A program made the translations under genes and the position numbers. Below are positions 1 to 4,988 of a DNA stretch of 5,374 bases, one piece after another. Origin of the DNA: Methanoregula sp. (GTDB lineage: Archaea; Halobacteriota; Methanomicrobia; Methanomicrobiales; Methanospirillaceae); assembly GCA_022710665.1 (NCBI GenBank), contig JAKLGN010000093.1:1-5374 (forward strand), read 5' to 3'. The stretch's first letter is position 1, and each line of letters starts with the position of its first letter. Below the pieces are notes generated by a model. The model did not search any database. It had not been told where the DNA came from and worked only from the letters and a program-made list of their open reading frames with translations.

Positions 1-1
1 C

Positions 2-553
2 GCATCATCAGTAGGCCCCCTAATCACGCCATGGGAAAAGCGGGAGAAGACCTACGAGCGGCTCGTCTCCCTTCCCGTCATTCTGGAGAGTATTATCATC
101 GGCGACCTGCTGGCCGGGGCAATCTTCGGCATTGCCATCACGACGATCGTTTTTGCCGCCTGCACGGTACTCTTTCATATCCCGGTCGCAAACGCCGGTC
201 TCCTTGGACTGGGATTCGTCACCGGATCGGTTGCATTCGCAGCGCTCGGGACCCTTCTGGCCTCGCCGACAACCGATAATCCGTCAAATATCATGATGCT
301 CTCAAGCCTCATCCGCCTCCCGCTCATCTTCATCTCCGGGATCTTCATTCCGCTCGGCCAGCTGACCGGCCCGTTTTTTCTCCTCACCTCGCTCTCACCG
401 CTCACCTATCTCGTCGACCTGTTCCATGCGGCGCTGAACGGTGATGCGGTTTACCCGCCATGGATCGATTTGCTGGTGCTCCTGGGGGTCATAGTCCTGT
501 TCGTGGGGTGTGCAAAGGTAATACAGAAAAGGAATCTGGTGAAGGGAATTTAA
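2..553 (+). CDS. ABC-2 type transporter permease, C-terminal part (5' end outside window)
   Basis: This is the membrane subunit of an ABC exporter; it would pair with a separate ATPase, presumably encoded to the left of the window. The frame is open from base 2 to a TAA at 551-553, giving 183 visible residues; family members are usually about 250-270, so roughly 70-90 N-terminal residues are missing. The visible part starts with a cytoplasmic stretch (WEKREKTYERLVSLPV, residues 11-26), the place where ABC-2 permeases carry their charged coupling segment, followed by GDLLAG (34-39). Hydrophobic segments follow at about 36-58, 65-88, 99-118 and 155-174, and the protein ends in a basic tail (QKRNLVKGI). 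SGIFIPLGQLTGP (112-124) and the following LSPLTYLVDLFHAAL are typical of the family before the last helix. The substrate cannot be told from sequence; drugs, lipids or polysaccharides are all possible. The M at 293 is an internal residue, not a start. Confidence 0.88.
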   Translation, partial: ASSVGPLITPWEKREKTYERLVSLPVILESIIIGDLLAGAIFGIAITTIVFAACTVLFHIPVANAGLLGLGFVTGSVAFAALGTLLASPTTDNPSNIMMLSSLIRLPLIFISGIFIPLGQLTGPFFLLTSLSPLTYLVDLFHAALNGDAVYPPWIDLLVLLGVIVLFVGCAKVIQKRNLVKGI

Positions 554-608
554 TGGCAGTTCCGGCCTGCTGGTGAACAGCCGGTCCGTCTACTACCGGA
601 TCCCGGTA
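554..608. terminator. Hairpins between convergent genes
   Basis: The permease (+) and the exported protein (-) converge with only 39 bases between their stop codons. That gap holds CCGG (562-565) and CTG (567-569) pairing with CAG (578-580) and CCGG (581-584), with one bulged C and an 8-base loop. A second hairpin, TACCGG ATC CCGGTA (594-608), begins inside the minus-strand stop codon. There is no T-tract, so this is a possible bidirectional transcript-end structure rather than a proven terminator. Confidence 0.35.
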
Positions 609-1009
609 TCGATGGAGATGTCGAGCCGGACGGTCTCACCATAACGAATGGTCACGGTTGCCGGCAGTTCCCTGCTCCCGCCGATTCCCTGGTGCGGGAT
701 ATCGACCACGTATATGCCCGGCTCCAAAGCAACCGAGTAGCCGGTTGCCGGGTCGGCGATCACCGTTGCGGCTGTGGTTCCCGCAGGTGTTGAGACGGTG
801 ATTGGGTGTGCCGCATAGGCAGCAACAAGCCGGTCATGGGAGACGGTACATGGTTCAACCGGGCAGAGCGGCCCCAGGGTAACATTGCCGGTCAGCGTGC
901 CTGTTCCGGTCGTTGCCGACAGGCAGCCGCAGTTCAGAAAAGCCGCAGTCAGGATGATGATCACAATCATGAAGGGGAAGACAGGAAGGCTGGATGGTAT
1001 TCCTGGCAT
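593..1009 (-). CDS. Small exported or membrane-anchored protein, function unknown
   Basis: The product is 138 residues from the ATG at 1009. An N-terminal hydrophobic segment (about residues 9-25) runs into FLNCGC with Cys27 and Cys29. This resembles a lipoprotein signal, but no residue set fits the lipobox well (Asn or Gly at -1, no Leu at -3), so an uncleaved anchor is equally possible. A Thr/Gly-rich linker (31-41) leads to a probable beta-sandwich domain: GNVTLGPLCPVEPC (41-54, Cys49 and Cys54), PGIYVVDIP (97-105), and a strand-rich end closing in DISIDTGIR. The PGxY turn and alternating strands recall carboxypeptidase-regulatory/transthyretin-like domains found on archaeal surface proteins; this is a fold-level guess. 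An upstream in-frame ATG at 1096 would add 29 residues, but a TATA-like element at 1106-1116 would start transcription near 1085, downstream of that codon. None of the candidate starts has a clear ribosome binding site. The stop is TAG. Confidence 0.72.
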   Translation of the reverse strand: MPGIPSSLPVFPFMIVIIILTAAFLNCGCLSATTGTGTLTGNVTLGPLCPVEPCTVSHDRLVAAYAAHPITVSTPAGTTAATVIADPATGYSVALEPGIYVVDIPHQGIGGSRELPATVTIRYGETVRLDISIDTGIR

Positions 1010-1105
1010 TATAGAGAGATATTCGGCAGGGAAAAAAAGGATTGTGATGGAACGAAGCCGTGTGCCCGCAGGAGTCCGGGGGGATTCCGGTTCCATGATG
1101 TTAGA

Positions 1106-1116
1106 AATTTTAAAAT
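1106..1116 (-). promoter_or_regulatory. TATA-box-like element for the small exported protein
   Basis: On the minus strand this reads ATTTTAAAATT, an AT island in otherwise GC-rich DNA. An archaeal TATA box lies about 26 bases before the transcription start, which would place the start near 1085 and give a leader of about 75 bases before the ATG at 1009. The element is the main reason for preferring that ATG to the one at 1096. No clear BRE is visible next to it. Confidence 0.4.
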
Positions 1117-1143
1117 GATGGAATTACTTTTGAGGTCTCGGGC

Positions 1144-1176
1144 GCTCACCGCCTCGTCGGGGATCGCCTCGTGAGC
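1144..1176. repeat. Short inverted repeat flanking a direct repeat
   Basis: GCTCAC (1144-1149) and GTGAGC (1171-1176) are perfect inverted copies. Between and partly overlapping them, CGCCTCGT occurs twice (1150-1157 and 1165-1172), spaced 15 bases start to start. It lies 28 bases or more upstream of the TATA-like element of the leftward gene, so it could be a regulator site, or part of a larger repeat element that includes the hairpins at 1229-1270. Both are inference. Confidence 0.4.
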
Positions 1177-1202
1177 CAGGACCGGCTAGAGGATTCACTA
1201 TG

Positions 1203-1270
1203 AAAAAAATAATCCAGAATTGGAGGTCAAGGGGGCGTGCCCCCTTAGGCTGCCTCCCCCTCTGGGGGAG
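1203..1270 (-). terminator. Tandem GC-rich hairpins followed by a T7 tract
   Basis: Read on the minus strand, downstream of nusG, two perfect 7-bp hairpins come in series. The first is CTCCCCC AGA GGGGGAG (1270-1254) and the second AAGGGGG CACG CCCCCTT (1246-1229). About 19 bases later there is a run of seven T (1209-1203). Strong stems plus a T-run fit a back-up terminator for the nusG operon. The stems are equally stable on the other strand, and the surrounding sequence has the look of a dispersed intergenic repeat. Weak reading frames across it are best treated as chance. Confidence 0.5.
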
Positions 1271-1328
1271 AGAGGGGGTCACCCTCGCAAACCACTGAAG
1301 TGCATAGTACAAATGATTGCTACAAGGC

Positions 1329-1342
1329 AAAAAAATTCAAAA
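1329..1342 (-). terminator. T-rich terminator after nusG/spt5
   Basis: Immediately after the TAA stop of nusG the minus strand reads TTTTGAA and then seven T (1335-1329). Oligo-T runs on the non-template strand, without need of a hairpin, are the usual archaeal termination signal. Its position, within 16 bases of the stop, argues that most operon transcripts end here. Confidence 0.6.
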
Positions 1343-1867
1343 TTACCGGTCCGCAAACTTCTCGACAACGCGGACATTGTCGCCGCGGACCGTGATCGGG
1401 ATCGGGACCACGCTCTCGTAGAGCTCGACCGTGATCTCTTCTTTTGCGGAGTCGACGCGCTTGACGACCGCCTTCTCGCCCTTGAACGGGCCGGCGATCA
1501 GTTCGACGATGGTACCCTCGTCAATACCGGCAACGACCGGCTTCGGGATGAGGAAGTGGCCGACCTCGGCAAGACTTGTCTCGCCCTTGGTAACGACCCG
1601 GGCATGGGCGATCAGCTCCACGAGCTGCTCGATGCGGTTCCGCTGCTCCGGTGTCTCGATGAGCACGTAACCCTGCAGCTCGTTCGGGACAATGATGGAC
1701 GCTACCTTGATGTCCGTCGCCTTGGTCTCGATCGCCTTAAGGATATTGTCGGCAACGGTCCGCTCCTGCTTGGAGGTGGTCTTGATGGCAAAGATACGGT
1801 TTTGAAAGACTTCGGGTGCGGCAGGAACCTGTGGCGCCGCGGGTGCCGGGGGAATTGGCTGTGTCAT
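1343..1867 (-). CDS. nusG: Transcription elongation factor Spt5 (NusG family)
   Basis: Spt5 binds the RNA polymerase clamp with Spt4, keeps the clamp closed on DNA and raises processivity; its KOW domain can contact the ribosome. The product is 174 residues. An NGN domain spans about 24-107, opening with IFAIKTTSKQERTVADNIL and containing the strand LQGYVLIET (64-72). The KOW domain follows (about 116-170), with GTIVELIAGPFKGEKAVVKR (118-137) and a closing DNVRVVEK. Archaeal Spt5 is commonly around 145-150 residues; the extra length is an N-terminal tail of about 20 residues rich in Pro and Ala (PPAPAAPQVPAAPEV). There is no later Met near the domain boundary, so the ATG at 1867 is the best start. 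It sits 11 bases after the secE stop, with GAGGG just ahead but only 2 bases from the ATG. It is the last gene of the dtdA-ftsZ-secE-nusG run. Confidence 0.96.
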   Translation of the reverse strand: MTQPIPPAPAAPQVPAAPEVFQNRIFAIKTTSKQERTVADNILKAIETKATDIKVASIIVPNELQGYVLIETPEQRNRIEQLVELIAHARVVTKGETSLAEVGHFLIPKPVVAGIDEGTIVELIAGPFKGEKAVVKRVDSAKEEITVELYESVVPIPITVRGDNVRVVEKFADR

Positions 1868-1878
1868 AACCCTCGCGA

Positions 1879-2088
1879 TCAGAACCCGAGCAGGGCCTGG
1901 TGATCGAAGCCGGCGTAGATGATAAAGCCGATCAGCCCGACGAGGAGGACGCCGGCTGCTGCAACGATCGCGATCTTGGTGAACTCATCCCGGGTGGGGG
2001 TGCGCGCGAGTTTGAGGACCCGCCAGTATTTACGGAACAACTCCTCGTGAATAGCGTCCGTTTTCAATTCAGGTTTTGAAATTTCCAT
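1879..2088 (-). CDS. secE: Preprotein translocase subunit SecE
   Basis: SecE (Sec61 gamma) clamps the two halves of the SecY channel and is essential for protein export and membrane insertion. The product has 69 residues with the archaeal single-span architecture. It has a charged N-terminal region, then the amphipathic cytosolic segment with YWRVLKLARTPTRDEFTKIA (21-40), whose R-x-L-x-x-A-R-x-P-T-R-x-E-F pattern is diagnostic. One transmembrane helix follows (about 40-59), then a short outer tail (FDHQALLGF). The N-terminal stretch before the amphipathic helix (about 18 residues) is a little long, but the ATG at 2088 is the only Met. The gene starts 6 bases after the ftsZ stop. Confidence 0.94.
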   Translation of the reverse strand: MEISKPELKTDAIHEELFRKYWRVLKLARTPTRDEFTKIAIVAAAGVLLVGLIGFIIYAGFDHQALLGF

Positions 2089-2101
2089 AGAGGATCACTT
2101 G
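2089..2101 (-). promoter_or_regulatory. secE ribosome binding site overlapping the ftsZ stop codon
   Basis: On the minus strand the junction reads AAGTGATCCTCT then ATG. GTGATCC matches the 3' half of the ideal archaeal Shine-Dalgarno (AGGAGGTGATCC) and contains the ftsZ stop TGA. The same bases therefore end ftsZ and recruit the ribosome for secE, pointing to translational coupling. The weaker TGATC at the secE stop upstream of nusG (1877-1881) echoes the arrangement. Confidence 0.55.
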
Positions 2102-3186
2102 AGAAAATCGATCTCAAACTGTTTCTGTACTTTGGGGGTAAGTTTCTCATTGCGACCATATATTTGTGGCGACCGTACGCCCGTGACAACCAGAAGGGTC
2201 CGCATCTTGTCTTCCATGGCCGGTTCGATCTGGGCTCCCCAGATGATACGCGCATTCGGGTCAACCCGGTTATAGACTTCCTGCACAACCCCTTCCGCCT
2301 CCTCCATGGTCATGTCCGGACCTCCGACAACGTTCACCAGCGCAGCCGTGGCACCGCTGATATCCACGTCAAGCAGGGGGGACCGGATCGCTTTCTTGAC
2401 CGAATCGGCAGCCTTGTCCTCGCTGTCGCTCTCTCCCATCCCGATCATGGCAACCCCTCCGCGTTCCATAACTGTGCGCACATCGGCAAAGTCGAGGTTG
2501 ACAAGGCCGGGCATGGTGATCAGTTCCGTGATGCCCTTGACGGCACGCATGAGGACTTCGTCTGCCACCTTGAATGCGGCATAGAGAGGCAGTTTGGGGA
2601 CAACTTCGAGAAGCTTGTCATTGGGCACAACAATGACGGTGTCGGCAACGTCCCGGAGGCGTTCGAGGCCGGCCTCGGCGTTTTCCATGCGGATGGCACC
2701 TTCCGCGGCAAATGGCAGGGTAACGATGGCAATGGTAAGAGCGCCCTCTTCGCGGGCAGCCTTTGCCACGACCGGCGCAACGCCGGTACCAGTTCCGCCT
2801 CCAAGACCGACCGTGATAAAGACCATGTCGCAGCCCGAGACAATGGCACGGATCTCCTGCTCATTCTCAAGAGCTGCTTCCTCCCCGATCTGGGGGATGG
2901 AGCCGGCGCCGAGGCCCCGGGTTCGCTGACGGCCGAGCAGGATCCGCTGGTCGGCATGGGTGCGGATCAGGTGCTGCGCATCGGTATTCATGGCAATGAG
3001 CTTGGCCCCGTGGATGCCTTCTTCCATCATGCGGGAGATGGTGTTCGATCCGCCGCCCCCGCACCCGATCACCGCGATCTCGGTCTTGAGCTCGGCGAGG
3101 ATCTGGTCAAGGTCTTCGTTGTTCTGCGAGGGCTGGATGGTCTCGTCCCTCGCCTTGGTTAGTGCCTCTTCTACAATTGACCTCAT
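2095..3186 (-). CDS. ftsZ: Cell division protein FtsZ (archaeal, FtsZ1-like)
   Basis: FtsZ is the tubulin-family GTPase that polymerises into the mid-cell division ring. The product is 363 residues with all core signatures. Rossmann glycine loop [10 protein letters not shown] lies at 40-49, the NTDA loop at 67-70, and the tubulin signature GGGTGTG at 129-135. The guanine-contacting PND is at 188-190. The T7 synergy loop NLDFADV (230-236) has both acidic residues (Asp232, Asp235) needed to activate GTP hydrolysis in the next subunit, so it should be an active GTPase. The C-terminal tubulin-like domain covers about 240-338. A 35-residue N-terminal extension opens with MRSIVEEAL, the usual start of archaeal FtsZ1. 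The tail (about 340-363, ending FEIDFLK) is short and lacks the bacterial FtsA/ZipA-binding peptide. Calling it FtsZ1 rather than FtsZ2 is from memory of N-terminal sequence. The ATG overlaps the dtdA stop as ATGA and is preceded by GGAG (3195-3198) with an 8-base spacer. Confidence 0.97.
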   Translation of the reverse strand: MRSIVEEALTKARDETIQPSQNNEDLDQILAELKTEIAVIGCGGGGSNTISRMMEEGIHGAKLIAMNTDAQHLIRTHADQRILLGRQRTRGLGAGSIPQIGEEAALENEQEIRAIVSGCDMVFITVGLGGGTGTGVAPVVAKAAREEGALTIAIVTLPFAAEGAIRMENAEAGLERLRDVADTVIVVPNDKLLEVVPKLPLYAAFKVADEVLMRAVKGITELITMPGLVNLDFADVRTVMERGGVAMIGMGESDSEDKAADSVKKAIRSPLLDVDISGATAALVNVVGGPDMTMEEAEGVVQEVYNRVDPNARIIWGAQIEPAMEDKMRTLLVVTGVRSPQIYGRNEKLTPKVQKQFEIDFLK

Positions 3187-4496
3187 GAAAACTTCTCCAA
3201 TCCCGGGATGTGGATGGTTACGTCACTGCAGGAAGATACCATGCCGGGCGTAATCGTCCTGCCGTCGATCTCAACAGTCCGGCCCCCTGCCAGCTGCTTG
3301 AAGAAAGGCCCGGCCGGAACTCCCAGTTCGCGCGCTTTGTCGGGATCGAACCGGACCTTTTTGATGATCAACAGATCCTTCTCCGTTGCAGTGATCTCTT
3401 TACTACGTATGATTTTTACGCACAATGTATTTAAAGCATTTATTATTTGCGACGTATGATTGTCGGACGTAATAAAAGCGGGAAGCATGCGGTTGTCCTG
3501 CGTGGACAGGTGGATGACCGGCAGGCCGCTCAGTCCCTGCACAAAGCCCGGCTCATCGGATTTTAAGGTCTCACAGAGCAGGACCGGATCGATCTGCACG
3601 AGGTTCAGGGGGCCTTCCTCCTGCAGGGCATGGACATAGATCCGTAAACCGGCCGAGAGCTGATCGGCCAATTCCCGTGCAGCGCGATACCGCTCCCACG
3701 GCAGGTTGCCCATCGAGTGGATCTCGCTTTCGGAGAGTCGCGGGATTCCCGTTGCTGCCAGCATGCCTGATAAACGATTAAGATCTTCGCGGTTAAGCGC
3801 TTTCCGGTCGATATAAGCCGCCACCGCCCCGCTTTTCTCCATCATCCACCTGACCAGCGCCACATCCAGGGTCGCGACCTCCCGCGTATGGGCGATGTGG
3901 CCGAACGCCGCCCGGGAGGTGAGGGCTAGCTCCGTTTCCCGTGCTGCATAATGGGTTCCGCCAAACCCGATGAGCGGGACGGGTTTCTGCGGGACAGCAA
4001 AGAGAACGCTCTCTGCAACGGCAATGCCGGCTGCCGGATCGGTCCATTCCTTTTCGGTGCTGCCGATCTCAACAAAGAACGACGGCAGGACAAGATCGGT
4101 CGGCCCGTGGTGGGTCACCTCGTACGAGACCCGGTAGCCCCCGGGGCAGTGTTTTGCCAGCGACCGGAGGGTTGCCTGCATCATTGCGGTCGCAGCAGGG
4201 GCGAGCGTCCGGGCAGTGCCTCCCAGTTCCGCTTCCCGGAAGTTGCCGGTGACATGGGCGGTCAGGACCGGGACCGGGTTCGCACTGTAATGCCTTGATA
4301 TGAAGCAGACAAGATCGGCATCGGTTTTCCTGTCAATCCCCTCTGCATGGATCAATCGTTCGTCCACCTCGGTGAACTCATACGTGCGCCCCTGTGCCCT
4401 TAAGCCCGTTCCTTGAGCATCCAGCAGCTGGATCAGATGGTGCCGGATATTTTTTCCCGCCAGGTCCTGCCGGGAACTGACGACCGCGATCTTCAT
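3183..4496 (-). CDS. dtdA: D-aminoacyl-tRNA deacylase (DTD2/GEK1 type), with C-terminal extension
   Basis: This enzyme hydrolyses D-aminoacyl-tRNA so that D-amino acids are not used in translation; family members are zinc proteins found in archaea and plants. The product is 437 residues. The catalytic domain occupies about 1-265: [20 protein letters not shown] (66-85), [20 protein letters not shown] (128-147, with the family's HHGP), [14 protein letters not shown] (177-190) and FGHIAHTRE (198-206), where the His and acidic residues lie. It ends near [15 protein letters not shown]. Single-domain archaeal versions are about 270-280 residues, so about 165 are extra. The extension ends with [19 protein letters not shown] (387-405), [13 protein letters not shown] (408-420) and IPGLE (430-434), resembling the C-terminal motif of RNase Z. 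Longer versions are, as I recall, usual in Methanomicrobiales and haloarchaea. GGAG (4501-4504) lies 4 bases before the ATG. It is the first gene of the operon. Confidence 0.93.
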   Translation of the reverse strand: MKIAVVSSRQDLAGKNIRHHLIQLLDAQGTGLRAQGRTYEFTEVDERLIHAEGIDRKTDADLVCFISRHYSANPVPVLTAHVTGNFREAELGGTARTLAPAATAMMQATLRSLAKHCPGGYRVSYEVTHHGPTDLVLPSFFVEIGSTEKEWTDPAAGIAVAESVLFAVPQKPVPLIGFGGTHYAARETELALTSRAAFGHIAHTREVATLDVALVRWMMEKSGAVAAYIDRKALNREDLNRLSGMLAATGIPRLSESEIHSMGNLPWERYRAARELADQLSAGLRIYVHALQEEGPLNLVQIDPVLLCETLKSDEPGFVQGLSGLPVIHLSTQDNRMLPAFITSDNHTSQIINALNTLCVKIIRSKEITATEKDLLIIKKVRFDPDKARELGVPAGPFFKQLAGGRTVEIDGRTITPGMVSSCSDVTIHIPGLEKFS

Positions 4497-4585
4497 CAGG
4501 CTCCGGTTGGCGGTGCCGGACGATTAAGCGAACGCCCGGAAAGATTGAGTAAACACTATGAGGAAGTACACAAGATACTGTTAAT
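4497..4585. promoter_or_regulatory. Divergent promoter region of the dtdA operon and the small CQLGCF protein
   Basis: These 89 bases separate two genes reading away from each other, so both promoters should lie here or just inside the neighbouring gene. The right half (4540-4585) is clearly AT-richer than the flanks. For the leftward operon the best TATA-like stretch on the minus strand is CATATTAAC (about 4581-4589), which would give a leader of about 60 bases. For the rightward gene TGAGTAAACACTA (4546-4558) is a weak candidate; with no Shine-Dalgarno just before its ATG, a leaderless or very short leader transcript is plausible. No clear operator palindrome is visible. Confidence 0.35.
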
Positions 4586-4762
4586 ATGGATTCAGAAAAG
4601 ATTGCACAGGCTTTCGGCGCAGAAGGGATTGAGAAGCGGATCACCTGCCCGCAGGCGTTCGCCATCGCCGGAAAGTACCAGATTCACAAGAGCGATATTG
4701 CCGAATACTGCAATACCAACGGTATCAAGATCCACGGCTGCCAGCTGGGCTGCTTTAAGTAA
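4586..4762 (+). CDS. Conserved-looking 58-residue protein with C-terminal CQLGCF motif
   Basis: A small gene with ATG at 4586 and TAA at 4760-4762. An in-frame stop at 4559 leaves no earlier Met, so the start is well fixed. The product is soluble and begins with a charged helix (MDSEKIAQAF). A likely helix-turn-helix-sized region follows, ITCPQAFAIAGKYQIHK (19-35) and SDIAEYCNTNGIKIH (36-50), and the protein ends GCQLGCFK. Four cysteines (21, 42, 52, 56) could bind a metal or form a redox pair. The pattern C-P-x-A-x-x-I-A ... D-I-x-x-Y-C-N-x-x-x-I-K-I-x-x-CQLGCF looks like a small family I believe recurs in methanogens and anaerobic bacteria, sometimes linked to molybdenum regulators, but I cannot confirm this. 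Codon use matches the neighbours (C/G third positions in most codons). No Shine-Dalgarno precedes it; GAGGAAG (4560-4566) is too far away. Function unknown; DNA or RNA binding is a guess. Confidence 0.75.
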   Translation: MDSEKIAQAFGAEGIEKRITCPQAFAIAGKYQIHKSDIAEYCNTNGIKIHGCQLGCFK

Positions 4763-4988
4763 GCCTGCAAAAAACAGCTCTGAAGGGAACACTTTTTGAG
4801 GAACGGCACTACCCCCCCCCTCCTGCACCAGGAGTCGTGCCGGAGGGCGGGACGCGTTGGGATGATCCGGGCCGGGCTGCAGGGATCAGATCGTCACCGC
4901 ATGGGGGAGATTTTTACCGGGCGCATCTGCGTTTCCTCAAATGATTTCTCCAGAGCAAAAACAACGGGAACCGAGATGAAAACCCGGG
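4763..4988. other. Convergent intergenic region with T-tracts and no supported gene
   Basis: This gap lies between the small + gene and the - strand TIGR00725 gene. It holds a T5 run (4793-4797) that could end the rightward transcript. On the minus strand a T5 run (4961-4957), 28 bases after the leftward stop, could end that gene. A stem TGATCC/GGATCA (4863-4868 with 4883-4888) also lies here, besides the nested hairpin entered separately. Reading frames through the region lack recognisable protein features. Confidence 0.5.
4804..4842. repeat. Nested hairpin with a C9 homopolymer
   Basis: An outer stem CGGCAC (4804-4809) / GTGCCG (4837-4842) encloses an inner perfect stem CTCCTG (4820-4825) / CAGGAG (4829-4834) with a CAC loop. 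The strongly one-sided internal loop carries the C-run: nine C at 4812-4820, of which the last enters the inner stem. It follows the T5 run of the small gene by 7 bases. It may be a transcript-end structure or a dispersed repeat. Confidence 0.45.

Noticed and set aside
1229..1270. CRISPR-like or riboswitch reading of the tandem hairpins
   Set aside because: The two stems differ in sequence and there is no regular repeat-spacer series. They lie downstream of nusG rather than in a leader, so a terminator or repeat is the simpler reading.
1200..1298. Plus-strand 32-codon frame starting MKKIIQNWRS
   Set aside because: It is read through the same hairpins in another phase, with no ribosome binding site suited to it and no recognisable family.
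1124..1330. Minus-strand 68-codon frame downstream of nusG
   Set aside because: It starts at a TTG, runs through both GC hairpins and the T7 tract, and has no domain-like pattern. It is probably a chance frame across a repeat/terminator.
1220..1903. Plus-strand frame of 227 codons opposite nusG
   Set aside because: It is antisense to a clear Spt5 and its content is a Asp/Arg/Leu-rich shadow without domain signatures.
2164..3162. Long plus-strand frame opposite ftsZ (332 codons)
   Set aside because: It is wholly antisense to an unmistakable FtsZ and arises from GC-rich codon use; the composition (many His, Asp, Gly) is typical of a shadow frame.
4592..4828. Minus-strand 78-codon frame, hydrophobic in parts
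   Set aside because: It is antisense to the small CQLGCF gene, which has the better start, codon use and motif; the frame also runs into the C9 hairpin.
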